From positions 1 to 45,751 of the forward strand of contig NZ_LGHS01000060.1 in NCBI RefSeq assembly GCF_001202025.1: a stretch of 45,751 nt of DNA, written 5' to 3'. The position numbers and the translations under genes are program-made. Positions 31,802-39,088 of the stretch are shown one piece after another. Numbering within the stretch: the stretch's first letter is position 1; every line of letters starts with the position of its first letter. The stretch is from Pseudorhodobacter aquimaris (GTDB lineage: Bacteria > Pseudomonadota > Alphaproteobacteria > Rhodobacterales > Rhodobacteraceae). The notes under the pieces were generated by a model, which saw only the letters and a program-made list of their open reading frames with translations, did no database searches and had not been told where the DNA came from.

Positions 31802-32933
31802 CTGTCTCTCTTTCTTCATTATTCTTTTGAGAGACTATCGGTTCGATGATGTGCTTTGCAATATGCCGAACTACCGGCACCGCGACACCATCTCCAGTCA
31901 GATGATAGGCTTCGTTGTAGGCCTCCGGCAGCATGTATGCATCTGGCAGCCCCATGAGCCGAGCCGTTTCCCGAGTGGAAATGAGGCGCGAACGGATCAG
32001 GTTTCCCTCCACTACTAGGATGGACTGGCGAGATGATCCACCGCCAGGTGTGCGAAGACAGCCCGCGATGTCGTCGAAGCGGACTTCTGCACGTTGAACT
32101 TTAACCCCTTGTTGAAAGCGGGTTCTTTTGTACACGCCGCCAACCATCCGCACCCCCGAAGCTTGTGCGGTTTTTACCTTCGCCAGGTTGACCTCTGACA
32201 TCATCGATATCAATTGTCGTGTTTCTGTCTTTGTATGCCATCGCACTGAGTTTGGTGTTTCTTCAATTACGTCGGCGAAGCGCATTTCTCGCTGATCAGG
32301 CTTTGGCATACTCCACCAAATCCAATTGCGCTGAAGTCGTTCAGGGAGTGCGCAATAGGAACGCCGAAGAGCAGTAGTATGCCATGGTTGCGTTGGCCCG
32401 TCGGACGCTCCATCGACCTGAACATCACCGCGAGTCGCGACAACGAAAAGTCTGGGTCTAGACTGCGGAACAAAGAGCTCCGCATCCACCACAACCGCCC
32501 CGTACCTGTATCCGAGTCCGTCGAGCGCTTCACAGATGGCAGTGAAGTCCTTTCCGGCATGGCTTGTCAGAGTGCCAACTACATTCTCTAAAGTTACAAC
32601 GGTTGGTGCCCGGCCGTCGTCCTTCAGTGACTGGATTTGCGCGATAAACGGCCAGAATGTGCCCGACCTATCACCACGCAGACCGGCTCCGCCACCAGCC
32701 AACGAAAGATCTTGGCATGGGAATGACCCCCAAACCAAGTCCGCTGTTCCCGGGAGATCGTCAGGTGCTATGTTGCGGATATCATCGACAACCAGTTCGG
32801 CCTTACCCCAGTTACGCTTGTAGGACTCGCCTTTTTTCCGGTCGAAATCGTTGGCGAACAAGCACTTCCAGCCATCGCCTAGCCCAGCCCTTGCCATGCC
32901 CCCGCCGGCAAAAAATTCATAAAAGCTAGGCAT
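31773..32933 (-). CDS. DNA cytosine-C5 methyltransferase of the restriction cassette
   Basis: The 386-residue enzyme has all C5 motifs: I FYEFFAGGGMARAGLG, IV GSFPCQDLS (catalytic Cys ~73), VI TLENVVG (Glu ~116), VIII QSRPRLFVVA, a target-recognition region (~190-320) and X with GDGVAVPVVRHIA. GC is intermediate (about half). It is the first gene of the cassette, with GGGAGTG 5 bases before the ATG and a 137-base gap upstream that must contain the promoter. Placing the modification gene ahead of the nuclease gene lets methylation precede restriction when the element enters a new cell. Confidence 0.92.
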   Translation of the reverse strand: MPSFYEFFAGGGMARAGLGDGWKCLFANDFDRKKGESYKRNWGKAELVVDDIRNIAPDDLPGTADLVWGSFPCQDLSLAGGGAGLRGDRSGTFWPFIAQIQSLKDDGRAPTVVTLENVVGTLTSHAGKDFTAICEALDGLGYRYGAVVVDAELFVPQSRPRLFVVATRGDVQVDGASDGPTQPWHTTALRRSYCALPERLQRNWIWWSMPKPDQREMRFADVIEETPNSVRWHTKTETRQLISMMSEVNLAKVKTAQASGVRMVGGVYKRTRFQQGVKVQRAEVRFDDIAGCLRTPGGGSSRQSILVVEGNLIRSRLISTRETARLMGLPDAYMLPEAYNEAYHLTGDGVAVPVVRHIAKHIIEPIVSQKNNEERETDECDSVRKE

Positions 32934-33070
32934 TCATCACTCCCATTTCATACCTCTTGTGCCTTAGTCAGGAGAATATTTCAAGATTCTTGGGTTCATA
33001 ATCGTCCACGAAGGTTGACATAGAGTTTGCTGAGTTACGCCAACGGCAACCCGTGAAATCCTACTGACTG

Positions 33071-33736
33071 CTAGTTTCTACGTGATAGCCATGGACGCAC
33101 CTTTGGCATTGCGCCTGTAACGTCGATATCTCGCAGCATCCGCCCCACCACCAGCCCATCGCGCACCCAATCGAGCGCCTGCCACCAATCGTCATAGCCG
33201 CGACGAGCAGACGCGATCTGCTCTGGATGCGGCCGCCATGTGACCGGGCAGACCAGGACCTCGACTGTGCGCCATTTGCCTCGCGTCAGCACCCGTTGAG
33301 TGCCAATCACCACCGTGGTCGACCGCTCGCCGTGCTGATTGCGCTTAGTTTCCACCGGCACACATCGCGGGACGACGCCGGGCATCCAGTCAGGGGTCAG
33401 CCCGGCCCTTGCCAGTTCCGCCACGCTGATCGCCATGCGGATGCCGCCGAGGCTGTCGGGGATCCCGGCAACGGTGGCGGCGATCACCTCTGCGTCTGGG
33501 TGGGTGTAACTGCCCATTTTGTGCTGCCCGCCGTCCACTTTGCAGCCAAGTATGGCGCGCTGGAGGAGGACGTATTCGAGGCCAAAGCCAAACCCTTCCT
33601 CCGTCACGTCTTTTGGCGGCGGCAATTCCAGCTGCGCCCGCTCGACCCGAAACGCCCATTCCAGTGCCGCCTGGACGCCCAGCGCACGTTTGACCTTGCT
33701 GCCGCCCGAACGACCGATCCGTCCTTGGACGCTCAT
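33071..33736 (-). CDS. Conserved hypothetical early protein
   Basis: The 221-residue protein (RALGVQAALEWAFRVERAQL; LQRAILGCKVDGGQHKMGSY; VIGTQRVLTRGKWRTVEVLV) ends the early leftward operon. Its ATG overlaps, in ATGA form, the stop of the alternate frame of the preceding methyltransferase gene. Contents are mixed alpha/beta with a conserved-looking PHPEQIASARRGYDDWWQAL near the C-terminus. I do not recognise a family. A late regulator is conceivable from its position at the end of the early operon, but there is no motif evidence. Confidence 0.7.
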   Translation of the reverse strand: MSVQGRIGRSGGSKVKRALGVQAALEWAFRVERAQLELPPPKDVTEEGFGFGLEYVLLQRAILGCKVDGGQHKMGSYTHPDAEVIAATVAGIPDSLGGIRMAISVAELARAGLTPDWMPGVVPRCVPVETKRNQHGERSTTVVIGTQRVLTRGKWRTVEVLVCPVTWRPHPEQIASARRGYDDWWQALDWVRDGLVVGRMLRDIDVTGAMPKVRPWLSRRN

Positions 33737-34482
33737 TGCAGCAGCCCCTCAAGGAAATCCATCTGCGCTGGGCCTTCCGTCCCCGCAGTAGGCCGCCAGA
33801 TCCACGGGCCCGAGGCCATGGGCAGCCGCGAGAGCGCGCCACGCATGTGCTGCTGCCAGTGGGTGAACTCCGTTGCCGAGCAGACGCAAAGCGCGTGCCC
33901 GATGGGCCAGCCCATCAGCCATCCGACGAAGATCGGGTTCAGCCGCCGCCGCGACCGGCCCTTCAGGATCCGCCGACATGCGGCGCGCCCATGCGAGGCA
34001 ATCATCGAAGCCCAGAGCGGGCGCGAGATCGGGGCGTGATATGAGCACCGCCGCCCATCCGGCATGATCGCCGGGGCTGGGCGGGTGAAGCCCTGCTCCG
34101 CTCGGTAGTGCAGGATGTCCATCCGGCTCTTGCCATCCGCGCGGGTCACACTGGCCGGGCTGCTGCCCTTCCAGTTCTGCGCCGCCGGGGTCGGCCATTG
34201 CAGCGCTTGCGCCGACAGCTTCGGCTCGCCCCGGCTGTTGATCTTGCCGCGCAGCCGGTCCATCTGATCGTCCGCCACCGGCGTTTGCCATTGCGCCGCC
34301 TGCGCTGGCAGGGGCGGCATCTCGCCCGAGCCATAGCTCTGGCCCGGCCCACCCTTCGCGCCGTCCGTAGCCTTGGGTGTCGACCAGTTGTTGGTGATGC
34401 CCAGCGCCAGTGCTTCGGCTTTCCGGGTGAAATCGCTGTTCCCCGCCGGATTGTACCGATCCGTGCCGGGATGTAGGCTCAT
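33733..34482 (-). other. Second protein-like reading frame overlapping the C5 methyltransferase
   Basis: In the frame one base off the methyltransferase, an open stretch reads like a conserved protein. It contains WPTP-type repeats (SSSWPTPMSLHPGTDRYNP; NNWSTPKATDG; QWQTPVADD; QWPTPAAQNWKG) and then RRLNPIFVGWLMGWPIGHAL and ATEFTHWQQHMRGALSRLP. I recall such ends from phage methyltransferase-like proteins. Its stop overlaps the next gene's ATG (ATGA), while the methyltransferase frame stops 12 bases earlier. An internal ATG lies at 34482. It could be an overlapping gene, a frameshift product, or the trace of an ancestral frame switch. Confidence 0.45.
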
Positions 34483-34993
34483 CGGTGTGGGCCAGGATGA
34501 AGATGCGCAGCCGCTGATGCGGCGCGCCGACTTCTGCCGCCGAGAACAAACCCGCCGCAGGCGAGTAGCCCAAGTCCCAAAGCTCTCGCAGTACGGTTTC
34601 AAGGCCAAGGGTGACGTGACCGGGCACGTTTTCGAGGAACACCCACTCGGGGCTGCATTCCCTGACAACCCGGGCGACCTCGGGCCAGAGGTGGCGGGGA
34701 TCGTCGGTGCCACCGCGCTTTCCGGCAGCACTGAAGGGCTGGCAGGGATATCCAGCGAGCACGGTGTCGAAGGCACCGCGAAAGGGGCGGGCATCGAAGC
34801 TGCGAAGATCATCCCAGATCGGGGCCGCGGCGAAATAGCCTGCGCGCTGGGCACCGATGAGAACTGCTCGGGGCCAGTCCTCCCATTCGACAAAGGCGCG
34901 GGAGTGAAAGCAGGGTTCGGCGAGCATGAGGCCCATATCCAGGCCTCCGCCGCCTGCGCAGAGGGACAATCCGTGCCGGGGACGTGACACCAT
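33749..34993 (-). CDS. Orphan DNA cytosine-C5 methyltransferase
   Basis: The 414-residue frame has motif I GLSLCAGGGGLDMGL, IV AGYPCQPFS (Cys ~84), VI VFLENVPGH (Glu ~121), VIII QRLRIFILA, a long low-complexity Gly/Ala/Pro/Gln-rich middle (~175-360, with MADPGGAE-type units) and motif X ALRLLGNGVHPLAAAHAWRA. It sits in the early operon after the replication gene and has no adjacent nuclease, so it is probably a self-protection enzyme. The variable middle is also open and protein-like in another frame. The ATG at 34993 has a poor ribosome site and follows the replication stop at once, implying coupling. Confidence 0.85.
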   Translation of the reverse strand: MVSRPRHGLSLCAGGGGLDMGLMLAEPCFHSRAFVEWEDWPRAVLIGAQRAGYFAAAPIWDDLRSFDARPFRGAFDTVLAGYPCQPFSAAGKRGGTDDPRHLWPEVARVVRECSPEWVFLENVPGHVTLGLETVLRELWDLGYSPAAGLFSAAEVGAPHQRLRIFILAHTDEPTSRHGSVQSGGEQRFHPESRSTGAGHHQQLVDTQGYGRREGWAGPELWLGRDAAPASAGGAMANAGGGRSDGPAARQDQQPGRAEAVGASAAMADPGGAELEGQQPGQCDPRGWQEPDGHPALPSGAGLHPPSPGDHAGWAAVLISRPDLAPALGFDDCLAWARRMSADPEGPVAAAAEPDLRRMADGLAHRARALRLLGNGVHPLAAAHAWRALAAAHGLGPVDLAAYCGDGRPSADGFP

Positions 34994-34998
34994 GCCAT

Positions 34999-35958
34999 TC
35001 ACAGCACCCCTCGCTGGCGCAACCGTTCCGTGGTCACCAGTCTCCGCGTCAGCATCGCCCCGCACATGGCGTTGCTGATCATGCTGGGCGGCAGAAACTT
35101 GTCCGAGTTGACGATGTCCGCATAGAATTTTGCCAGTTCATCCGGGTTAAGCACCGGCTTGACTTGGGGCTTGCGGCTGCGCTTGGCGTTGCGACCAATG
35201 CCACTTGCGGCAGCTTGTGCATCGCGCTGGGCCGCGCGTTCCATGAACCGGTCCAGCGCCTTGGGGCCATCGGGCGGATTTGGATGATCGCCGCGGCTCT
35301 CGGTCGCCACCTCGATGATCCGGTCCTCGGTCAGCCCGAGATCATCGATCCAGCGCTGGACGTGTAGCTTGGCAGGCCAGCCCTGCCACCAGGCGGGCAG
35401 CGTGGCGTTGGCGGGAAAGCCCAGTGCGGTGAGCAGCTCTGCAAAAAAATCATCCGAAACTTTCGCGCGTGCGTCCTCCTCCTCCTTTACAGGTTTACTT
35501 AAGGGTTCTCTTACAAGGTTAGTCTCCGGATTTCGGAGATGGCTTTGGGCAAAATCCGGAGATGGGTTTGCCGAAAACCCGGAGATGGCCCCATGTCCAG
35601 AATCCGGAGTTGGGTTGTCGTCATGTTCCTCGTCCGTTCCATTAAACCCGTCTCCGGTTTCCGGAGTTGGCTCTTGTGGAAATCCATCCTCGAACCCCAG
35701 GATGTAGCGGGTGGCCTGACGCTTGTGGGTGCGCGGATCATGGATGCGGACGCGGTGGATCAGACGCAGATCTTCCAGCTTGGCGAGGTGGTCGTTCAGC
35801 GCCGAGATCGACATTTCCGCATCGTCGGCCAGCCGCGCCTGCGTCGGAAAGCAGCCAAAATCCGGGTTGTGCCGGTCGCAAAGGAACCACAGCACGATCT
35901 TGGTGGCAGGCTTCAACCCGCGTTGCTGGATGGCCCAGACGGTCGCCTTGTGGCTCAT
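34999..35958 (-). CDS. Phage replication protein with N-terminal winged helix (O-like)
   Basis: The 319-residue protein starts with a winged-helix domain (LKPATKIVLWFLCDRHNPDF; LADDAEMSISALNDHLAKLE; RQATRYILGFE; residues ~15-95). A Pro/Asp/Gly-rich linker (~95-155) is encoded by the iteron cluster, and a C-terminal helical domain follows (DLGLTEDRIIEVATESRGD; LAKFYADIVNSDKFLPPSMI). This is the layout of lambda O and related initiators: DNA-binding domain, linker DNA holding the origin, helicase-loader contact region. No separate helicase or loader gene is seen in the window, so the C-terminus may recruit host DnaB. It follows the VRR-NUC gene with a 4-base overlap. Confidence 0.8.
   Translation of the reverse strand: MSHKATVWAIQQRGLKPATKIVLWFLCDRHNPDFGCFPTQARLADDAEMSISALNDHLAKLEDLRLIHRVRIHDPRTHKRQATRYILGFEDGFPQEPTPETGDGFNGTDEEHDDNPTPDSGHGAISGFSANPSPDFAQSHLRNPETNLVREPLSKPVKEEEDARAKVSDDFFAELLTALGFPANATLPAWWQGWPAKLHVQRWIDDLGLTEDRIIEVATESRGDHPNPPDGPKALDRFMERAAQRDAQAAASGIGRNAKRSRKPQVKPVLNPDELAKFYADIVNSDKFLPPSMISNAMCGAMLTRRLVTTERLRQRGVL
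35487..35670. other. Candidate replication origin: iterons inside the initiator gene
   Basis: Five direct CGGAG(A/T)TGG repeats lie at 35534, 35557, 35580, 35605 and 35662. The first four are 23, 23 and 25 bases apart and share flanking (A)TCC and GTTTG..AAAA blocks. Inverted TCTCCG/CGGAGA and CTCCGG/CCGGAG pairs overlap units 1 and 5. An AT-rich stretch (35487..35522, TTTACAGGTTTACTTAAG) adjoins. This reproduces the lambda plan of iterons plus an AT-rich melting region within gene O. Confidence 0.65.
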
Positions 35959-36350
35959 GGCGCGACCCTCCGTACTGGAAGTTGCGCGCGACTGGTGAAG
36001 CCGTTGTCTGCCAGCGCGCCCAGCGCATCGTCGACCGACCGCACCAGCGCCCAGCCGAAGCCTTGGGCGCAGACCGTGTCGCGAAACACCTCCTGCGATT
36101 TGCGCAATCGGCCGGTTTCGCTTTTGACCTCCAGAAACAGCACGCGGTTGCCAGAGATCACGATTAGATCGGCGAAACCCGCGTGCACGCCCATGCCGAC
36201 CAGGATCGATTGGCGCTTGGCCCCGCGGGGCCCGGCCTCGGTGACCTCGTTGACGCAGTGATGAATGATGGCATCACGGGGCAGGGCAAACCGCAGTGCC
36301 TGCACGATGGCGCGCTGGGCATCGGCCTCGGGTGTGCTGCGCCGGTTCAT
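35955..36350 (-). CDS. VRR-NUC domain nuclease
   Basis: The 131-residue protein is a stand-alone VRR-NUC domain: RSTPEADAQRAIVQALRFAL, HHCVNEVTEAGPRGAKRQSI, GFADLIVI with the catalytic Asp and LFLEVKSETG with Glu-x-Lys, followed by RLRKSQEVFRDTVCAQGFGW. This PD-(D/E)XK subfamily (as in FAN1) cuts branched DNA, and phage versions usually sit beside replication genes, as here. The ATG overlaps the previous stop (ATGA) and its own end overlaps the replication protein start. Confidence 0.9.
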   Translation of the reverse strand: MNRRSTPEADAQRAIVQALRFALPRDAIIHHCVNEVTEAGPRGAKRQSILVGMGVHAGFADLIVISGNRVLFLEVKSETGRLRKSQEVFRDTVCAQGFGWALVRSVDDALGALADNGFTSRAQLPVRRVAP

Positions 36351-36610
36351 ACGACACCGCCTTTCGGGAAGGCGGCAGTGGCGATAGCGTGGAGAGGGCG
36401 TCGGTCCAGCAAGCGCAGCATCTCGACCGCATCGGCGCATTCACCGGCATCGCCGGTTTGCCCGACGACGACACGTGCCGCAAGGATGACCAGCGTGTCC
36501 GGATGCTGCGTGGTATCGGCCAAGACGCCGCGCGCCTCGGTCAGTCGATCCAGCATCCAATTGCTAGCGGTTGGCGCAGCAGTAAGCGGGTGGGACAGGG
36601 CTTGGGTCAT
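36347..36610 (-). CDS. Small early-operon protein, unknown
   Basis: The 87-residue protein (NWMLDRLTEARGVLADTTQH; TLVILAARVVVGQTGDAGEC; ADAVEMLRLLDRRPLHAIAT) is helical with no recognised family. ATGA overlaps link it to the HTH gene before and the VRR-NUC gene after, so it is certainly translated with them. A regulatory or adapter role in early replication is possible by position only. Confidence 0.7.
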   Translation of the reverse strand: MTQALSHPLTAAPTASNWMLDRLTEARGVLADTTQHPDTLVILAARVVVGQTGDAGECADAVEMLRLLDRRPLHAIATAAFPKGGVV

Positions 36611-36855
36611 TTCCGCCCCCGTCGTGTCTTGGCCGGGCGGCTTTGTTCCTGTGCGCTGATCCAGTCTTGGACCGACGCGCGCCGATAGAGCACCTTTCGC
36701 CCAATCCGGGTGCAAGGCGGGCCAAGCTGGCGGGCCTCCCATCTGGCGAGGGTATCGCTGGCAAGCCCGAGTTCACCAGCCAGTTGTTCGCGGCTGATCC
36801 AGTCGGCCAAGAGGTTTAGAGGTTTGTCCTGCGGGGCAGGGACCGTGGTCTGCAT
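36607..36855 (-). CDS. Excisionase/AlpA-like helix-turn-helix protein
   Basis: The 82-residue protein contains a MerR-like (HTH_17) DNA-binding domain: WISREQLAGELGLASDTLAR, then WEARQLGPPCTRIGRKVLYR and RASVQDWISAQE, with a basic tail (KTRRGRK). Such proteins act as excisionases or transcription factors. It opens the early leftward operon, with GGAG 6 bases from the ATG, and the paired operator site lies about 66 bases upstream. Sharing that operator with the integrase supports an integration/excision role. Confidence 0.82.
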   Translation of the reverse strand: MQTTVPAPQDKPLNLLADWISREQLAGELGLASDTLARWEARQLGPPCTRIGRKVLYRRASVQDWISAQEQSRPAKTRRGRK

Positions 36856-36920
36856 ATCAAGCTCCTATCCTGAACTCGGCAGATGCCGGATTCGGAGATA
36901 GCCAAGCAGATGGTCAGGGG

Positions 36921-36966
36921 CGGAACCTAGGCGGAGACCGGAATTGAAACGCCGGAACCAATTCCG
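36921..36966. promoter_or_regulatory. Paired operator A upstream of the early operon
   Basis: Layout CGGAA-N3-AGGCGGAGACCGGAATTG-N14-ATTCCG, identical in order and spacing to 40418..40463. CGGAATTG and CAATTCCG here form an 8-base inverted repeat with arm starts 20 bases apart. An AT-rich block with two TAAAAT hexamers on the minus strand (36967..36990) lies just upstream and could be the promoter. The rest of the 325-base gap 36856..37180 contains further CGGAA and CGGAGAT motifs but no gene. Confidence 0.7.
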
Positions 36967-37180
36967 CCCTTATTTTATTGATATTTTACGCTTTGTCCGG
37001 AAGGCAGACAGGAAAAGCTGCCCAGCGCCGTTCCGCTGTTTCCGGTCACGCCGGGCAGATATGTTAGCATGATCGACGTGGTGGCCGATTTACTCTGGCT
37101 TTCGACACCATGGATCGGAGCAGAGCGGCTGAAGCCCGGCAAAGGCTTGTTCCGGTTGAGGGTCGGGCGACCGCGCCGGT

Positions 37181-38173
37181 TCAGGGAAGTGCCGGAAAAT
37201 CGCCGCGGCGATGGGCATCCACCATGGCACGCAACTCAAGAGGCGCGACTACTTCAACAGCGTTGCCCCACTGGTACAAATGCCAGGCCATCTCCAGCCA
37301 ACCGCCCGCTGTGAAGCGAACGATCAAGCTGCCGTCCTCTTCGGTTTCTACATGCTGGTCTGGATGGAAGACGAAATCGCGCGCGACAGGTGCCGCCGAG
37401 GGTGCGAACCGCCAAATCACTGGGCCGTATTCGGCTGATGAATGATAGGATCCAAATGCCTGTGCGGCATGGGTGGCAAGATCAAAGGCCTGGTCGCGTT
37501 TGAACGAATCCGGCAGTACTTTAATATGACTGATCCGGTCGAGCCGGAAATGCCGGTACTTCGCGTCGATGGCGGGCTCGCGCGCGATCAGATAGCTACG
37601 CATGCCAACCAGCACGCCGTAGGGTTCGATCACGCGCGATCGAGGGGCCGCATCCTGCGCGCCGGTATAGTCGAACGACATCATGAAAGGCCCTTTGAGG
37701 GCAGCTTCGATAGACACGATGACCTGTGGGGTATTTTGCGCGCGTGGCCCCGGACGACAGGCGTGGCCCCTGGCTTCCAGCACCGCCTCTGCATCGACCT
37801 CAGCGCGCCGGGCGAAGGGAGCTGGCATGGTCGCCAGCAGGCGACTGCGCAATGCTTTCAAAACCGCTACCTCGGTTGCCGCCCCTTCGCGGTCGGCACG
37901 CCGAATGCCCATCTCTAGGGCCGACAATTCACTGTCGCGGATCCCCTGCATCTGCAGCAGCGGGTGGTCTCTCAGTTGCCACCATTTGCGCCGGTCCTTG
38001 TCGACGCGGGTTTGTACGGTCGGAAAGGCAACCTCGAGCGCGCGCGACATACGCTGGGCCGTGCGAAGGTTCACGCCGAAGGTTTCGGTGATCTGCACCA
38101 GCGAAATTCCATCCGGCCGGGCAGCGGCTTCTTCGGCTAAACGCATGATATTGAGGGCTTTGCTGAGACGCAT
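37181..38173 (-). CDS. WYL-domain transcriptional regulator
   Basis: The 330-residue protein has an N-terminal helix-turn-helix (SLVQITETFGVNLRTAQRMS, ~24-43). Then come a WYL domain (KGPFMMSFDYTGAQDAAPRS; IEPYGVLVGMRSYLIAREP; HFRLDRISHIKVLPDSF; ~155-230) and a C-terminal WCX-like region (WRFAPSAAPVARDFVFHPDQ; EMAWHLYQWGNAVEVVAP). WYL regulators sense nucleic acids or nucleotides and control phage-defence islands and DNA-damage responses. No CI- or Cro-type repressor is visible elsewhere, so this is the main candidate for lysogeny control. It stands alone between a 280-base divergent region and the early operon. Confidence 0.85.
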   Translation of the reverse strand: MRLSKALNIMRLAEEAAARPDGISLVQITETFGVNLRTAQRMSRALEVAFPTVQTRVDKDRRKWWQLRDHPLLQMQGIRDSELSALEMGIRRADREGAATEVAVLKALRSRLLATMPAPFARRAEVDAEAVLEARGHACRPGPRAQNTPQVIVSIEAALKGPFMMSFDYTGAQDAAPRSRVIEPYGVLVGMRSYLIAREPAIDAKYRHFRLDRISHIKVLPDSFKRDQAFDLATHAAQAFGSYHSSAEYGPVIWRFAPSAAPVARDFVFHPDQHVETEEDGSLIVRFTAGGWLEMAWHLYQWGNAVEVVAPLELRAMVDAHRRGDFPALP

Positions 38174-38365
38174 TTGATCTATCTTTGTTCACTGTCCGTT
38201 CTTGTCGGGGATGGGTAGTGCAAATGCATCTAAAAGGCGAGTAGCTTGATGGGGTCAGATCGAGACGATTCTTCCAAGCAGGGTTTTAGAGCACCGGGGC
38301 GCATGCCACCCGGCTCTGAAGGCATGGCCGGAGTGGACGCCTCGATGCGCAGTATCGAACCAATA

Positions 38366-38393
38366 ACTTGTTCGCAAGTAACTGTTTCATAAT
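38366..38393 (+). promoter_or_regulatory. Candidate promoter/operator in the divergent region 38174..38453
   Basis: In the 280-base gap between the WYL gene and the rightward gene, an ACTTG-TTCG-CAAGT inverted repeat (38366..38379) is followed by CATAAT (38388..38393), close to a -10 consensus for the rightward gene. The palindrome would sit over the -35 region. No other structure in the gap is convincing. Confidence 0.4.
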
Positions 38394-38453
38394 GCGATTT
38401 TAAAGGCCGGTCGCTGACACCGCCGTCGCGAATTGCCAAAAGGATCACCCCAG

Positions 38454-39050
38454 ATGAACATGCCACCGAGAGCCTTTTATTCCATGACCGAGATTTCTAA
38501 CCGCTGGGATCGTAGCCTTGCGGATATCGCGGGCTGGGCCGCGACGGACCACTTTTGCCTGGTTACCAGCATCGCTTCGGTGATCTGCGGCAAACAGCCG
38601 ATAGCCGGAATCGTAGCAGTCAACGCCGCCGACATGATGCGGATGTTCCGCCGTCACGGTGCGAGCGATGAGGAGTGCCGGGTCTTCCGCGTCCGAATCC
38701 TGGGCAGTGTCGAATGGCAATACATCACCGAACCAGCGGATGGCGTGTTGGTCAAGCTGAGCGATTTGATGCTTCTGGGCGACGAAGTGGGGAAGTTTGA
38801 AGAGGAGCGCGATGTGATGCGTCGCCCATCCCCCTCGGCCGGGGCTGCACCGCGCTATGATTGGGAAGGGGCCAACATCATGCTGTTTCGCCGCATCAAC
38901 GACCACGGCCTGCCCGCGACCCAAGGTGAACTGATCACTGAAGTGCAGGACTGGTTCGCCCAGAACTCGCCAACGGGTGAAATCCCCGAGGAAAGCACGA
39001 CGCGCAAGAAGATCGCACCGATCTGGCGTGCATTACGCGAACAGGAGTAA
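38454..39050 (+). CDS. Conserved hypothetical protein beside integrase
   Basis: The 198-residue protein begins MNMPPRAFYSMTEISNRWDR followed by LADIAGWAATDHFCLVTSI, resembling the first-module proteins often found next to integrases in Rhodobacterales elements. A middle beta-rich region follows, then a C-terminal segment (RYDWEGANIMLFRRINDHGL; ITEVQDWFAQNS; STTRKKIAPIWRALREQE) that reads like a short DNA-binding helix module. AAGGA lies 9 bases before the ATG. It is read rightwards and ends at a terminator shared with the integrase. Function unknown. Confidence 0.7.
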   Translation: MNMPPRAFYSMTEISNRWDRSLADIAGWAATDHFCLVTSIASVICGKQPIAGIVAVNAADMMRMFRRHGASDEECRVFRVRILGSVEWQYITEPADGVLVKLSDLMLLGDEVGKFEEERDVMRRPSPSAGAAPRYDWEGANIMLFRRINDHGLPATQGELITEVQDWFAQNSPTGEIPEESTTRKKIAPIWRALREQE

Positions 39051-39060
39051 CGGGCGTTGG

Positions 39061-39088
39061 AAAAGGGGGCCAAGTGTGGCCCCCTTTC
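39061..39088. terminator. Bidirectional terminator between hypothetical gene and integrase
   Basis: AAAGGGGGCCA and TGGCCCCCTTT form a perfect 11-base stem with a 4-base AGTG loop, flanked by A-runs and T-runs on both sides. The integrase stop codon (39087..39089) touches the stem, so it serves both convergent genes. Confidence 0.88.
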
